Source: Flavobacterium sp. LHD-85 (GTDB lineage: Bacteria; Bacteroidota; Bacteroidia; Flavobacteriales; Flavobacteriaceae). Taken from it: DNA of 64,000 nt. Both the position numbers and the translations under genes were made by a program. Positions 62,069-64,000 of this stretch are shown here, in pieces. Every line of letters begins with the position of its first letter. The stretch's first letter is position 1. The notes beneath the pieces were generated by a model that saw only the letters and a program-made list of their open reading frames with translations, was not told the origin of the DNA and searched no databases. The stretch covers positions 186,001 to 250,000 of the forward strand of contig NZ_JAVFVR010000004.1 in the NCBI RefSeq assembly GCF_030929595.1, in the 5' to 3' direction.

Positions 62069-62554
62069 CTATTCTTCTTTTTTAGCTTTTGCTTTTTTAG
62101 CTGCTGGAGCTTTTTTTGGTTTTTCTTCAGCAACTGGAGCTTCTTCTTTAGGTTCTTCGGCTGCAGGAGCTAAATCTGTAACTAAACCTTTTGCTTGAAG
62201 CGTGTTGTACCAGTTTAATACTTTTTTGATATCTGATGGGTAAACTCTTTCTTCGTCGTAATCAGGAAGAATTTGTTTAAAATAAGCAGACAAAGTAGCA
62301 TTATCTTCTTTATGAGAGATAGCTTGTCCTTTGTTTTCTTTAACGGCAATCTGCTGCATTACTTCAGTTAACGGTTTTTCGCCTTCATAAGTATAAATCG
62401 AAATTTCAGACAATAAACTTACATTGCTTTTTAGATTTACAGTAATCTTCTTCCCATCAATTAATGATTCCGCCACAAAACCTGTACGAGTTTGTACTTT
62501 TAATTCGTATAAACCTGGTTTTCCTGAAATGGCTAAAATTTTCGTTAAATTCAT
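62069..62554 (-). CDS. DUF5606 protein
   Basis: The 161-residue protein has a conserved N-terminal part (TKILAISGKPGLYELKVQTRTGFVAESLIDGKK... SEISIYTYEGEKPLTEVM) and YFKQILPDYDEERVYPSDIKKVLNWYN in the middle. A Pro/Ala/Lys/Glu-rich low-complexity tail (EEKPKKAPAAKKAKAKKEE) ends it. I recognise this as the DUF5606 family, found mainly in Bacteroidota. The function is unknown. The basic tail could contact nucleic acid or ribosomes (inference). It follows def on the same strand with 60 bases between. Confidence 0.85.
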   Translation of the reverse strand: MNLTKILAISGKPGLYELKVQTRTGFVAESLIDGKKITVNLKSNVSLLSEISIYTYEGEKPLTEVMQQIAVKENKGQAISHKEDNATLSAYFKQILPDYDEERVYPSDIKKVLNWYNTLQAKGLVTDLAPAAEEPKEEAPVAEEKPKKAPAAKKAKAKKEE

Positions 62555-62614
62555 TTTTATTAAAATTAGTATTAAGAATTTTATTTATTTTTTGTTTCTA
62601 AGGATTTAGAAAAC

Positions 62615-63205
62615 TTATCTTGCTTTTTTAGCTGCAAAAAATTTCATTCTATATTCTTGAGACGTTTTTCCTTCAGTAATGTTTTTCAATTTCTTTTGGA
62701 TCAAACGCTTTTTAAGAGAAGAAATTTTATCTGTAAACAATATTCCTTCAATATGATCATATTCGTGCTGGATAACTCTCGCTATTAATCCGTCAAATAC
62801 TTCCGTTTTCATAACGAAATCTTCTTCACAATATTCGATTGTAACAGTTGGTTTTCTGTAAACGTCTTCACGTACATCTGGAATACTCAAACAGCCTTCA
62901 TTAAATCCCCACTCTTCTCCTTCTTCTTTAACGATTTTAGCATTGATAAAAGTCTTCTTAAAGCCTTTCAAATCTTTTTGTTCCTCTGAAGGAAGATCCT
63001 CATCATCACTAAAAGGCGTTGTATCTATCACAAACAAACGAATTGGCAGTCCAACCTGCGGTGCTGCAAGTCCAACTCCATACGCATTGTACATGGTCTC
63101 GTACATGTTTGCGATCGTTTCTTTTAGGTTTGGATATTCTGGTGTAATATCTTGTCCTACTTTTCTTAAAACAGGATCACCGTATCCTACAATTGGTAAA
63201 ATCAT
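62615..63205 (-). CDS. def: Peptide deformylase
   Basis: Removes the formyl group from N-terminal formyl-Met of new proteins. The 196 residues contain the three family motifs: GVGLAAPQVG (about 43-52), EGCLSIP (about 102-108, metal Cys) and QHEYDHIEG (about 144-152, metal His residues and catalytic Glu). The insert DTTPFSDDEDLPSEEQKDLKGF is usual for Bacteroidota. The DUF5606 gene lies downstream on the same strand. Confidence 0.97.
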   Translation of the reverse strand: MILPIVGYGDPVLRKVGQDITPEYPNLKETIANMYETMYNAYGVGLAAPQVGLPIRLFVIDTTPFSDDEDLPSEEQKDLKGFKKTFINAKIVKEEGEEWGFNEGCLSIPDVREDVYRKPTVTIEYCEEDFVMKTEVFDGLIARVIQHEYDHIEGILFTDKISSLKKRLIQKKLKNITEGKTSQEYRMKFFAAKKAR

Positions 63206-63380
63206 TTGTTTTTATTTATGTTTTAATGTGCTGCAAAAACAGAATTAAAGTTCTGATATTTCAGCTGGCAAAAATAGTAAAAAATAGTCAATGAATAATT
63301 CTTATACAGCATTATTCGCATTTTTTACTCGATGCTAAAAATCTCATCCATAATTATGCCAAAATCATTCCTACAATTCT

Positions 63381-63388
63381 TACCTTTG
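63381..63388 (+). promoter_or_regulatory. Candidate -7 element of the FUSC-family gene
   Basis: TACCTTTG matches TAnnTTTG and ends 27 bases before the ATG at 63416. Confidence 0.45.
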
Positions 63389-63415
63389 TTAGTAAACCTC
63401 TTTTTATGATTGATA

Positions 63416-64000
63416 GAATTTCGAAATTTACTAACAGTACTTCCTTCCTCAACGCCTCTAAAGTAACTATTGCTTCTGTTGTTCCTGTTTTAGTTTTAAA
63501 TTTTCTTGGTCATTTTGAAATCGGATTTACAATTGCGCTTGGCGCATTTTATACTTATCCCAGTGATATTCCGAGTTCTCTCAGCCATAAAATAAAAGGA
63601 TTAATTGCCGCTTCATTTATTGTTTCTGGTGTTAACCTTTTGGTGAATCTCGTTTATCCATTTCCTATACTTTTCTACATATTTTTAGGATTTTTGTTGT
63701 TTTTATGCTCTATGATCTCGGTTTACGGACAACGAGCAACTTTGATTTCCTTCTCTGCCCTATTATCAATTTCTCTATCATTTGGGCATTTGCATGAAGG
63801 CTGGGAGGCTTTTGAATATTCAGGCTTTATTTTTATTGGTGGAATCCTATATTTAATAGTGTCTCTAGTTTTCCATTTTGTACAGCCTTATAAATATGTA
63901 GAATTACAAATTGCCGAAGGAATAAAACTTACTGCCAAATACCTAAAACTTAGAGGTGACTTATGGAGTCCCGAAGCCAACAGAAGAGCCATTATCGAGA
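63416..64000 (+). CDS. FUSC/YccS-family membrane protein, 5' part
   Basis: 195 codons are visible and the frame is still open at the window edge. The protein starts MIDRISKFTNSTSFLNASKV and has about six closely spaced membrane helices in pairs (about 18-50, 66-86, 87-107, 112-130 and 137-157). A cytoplasmic stretch with KYVELQIAEGIKLTAKYLKLRGDLW follows. This is the start of the YccS/FUSC type, a predicted efflux or aromatic-acid exporter family. Substrate is unknown. No shadow frame competes with it. Confidence 0.85.

Overview
This window is chromosomal DNA from a member of the Bacteroidota, most likely a Flavobacterium or close relative. The support is low GC, A-rich start regions without Shine-Dalgarno sequences, TAnnTTTG promoter -7 elements, a fused CcoN-CcoO oxidase subunit, DUF5606 next to peptide deformylase, a gyrA followed by a secreted-protein gene, and LamG proteins with type IX secretion-like tails. 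I saw no rRNA, tRNA, CRISPR array, intact insertion sequence or prophage.

Layout. 1-12.4 kb is housekeeping: the start of a secreted protein (minus strand), gyrA, clpC, a retropepsin-RimK fusion, a DUF421 protein, a WG-repeat protein, a PiT phosphate transporter with its DUF47 partner, and hutH. 12.7-18 kb is the threonine operon thrA-thrB-thrC, preceded by a 34-codon leader peptide with seven consecutive Thr codons, which looks like a transcription attenuator. 18-35 kb is more accessory: an LRR-Roc-COR GTPase with two C-terminal membrane helices, a dense field of palindromic repeats with a decayed regulator fragment, GNAT, HutD, a Crp-like regulator, a pectate lyase lipoprotein, a HipA-like kinase/DUF3037 pair, NAD(P)HX dehydratase, gcvT, a secreted S41 protease, yebC, and a run of unknown and immunity-like genes. 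35-50 kb holds a small PPGQAKK lipoprotein, two paralogous LamG proteins flanking a DUF481 gene, a cysteine synthase-type enzyme, an S9 oligopeptidase, ybaB, threonine aldolase, prfB with a programmed +1 frameshift, msrB, lpxD, an acyl-CoA carboxylase, DoxX and small unknowns. 50-61 kb is a microaerobic respiration block: hemN, the complete cbb3 oxidase set ccoS-NO-Q-P-G-H plus a TauE/SafE protein, copper ATPase ccoI and an FNR-type regulator. Identical 14-16 bp palindromes lie about 50 bp before both ccoS and ccoI. 61-64 kb has mazG, a DUF5606 gene, def and the start of a FUSC-family transporter.

How the parts work together. The strongest functional unit is the cbb3 block: structural subunits, maturation factors, copper loading, oxygen-independent haem synthesis and a probable oxygen-responsive regulator. 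The second is the threonine operon with its attenuator. No obvious new multi-gene defence system is present. The best candidates for undescribed biology are the Roc-COR membrane protein in a repeat-rich locus, the kinase/DUF3037 pair, and several families of intergenic repeats. One of these repeat families is an 8-bp-periodic palindromic element found only between genes, including twice inside the thr operon.
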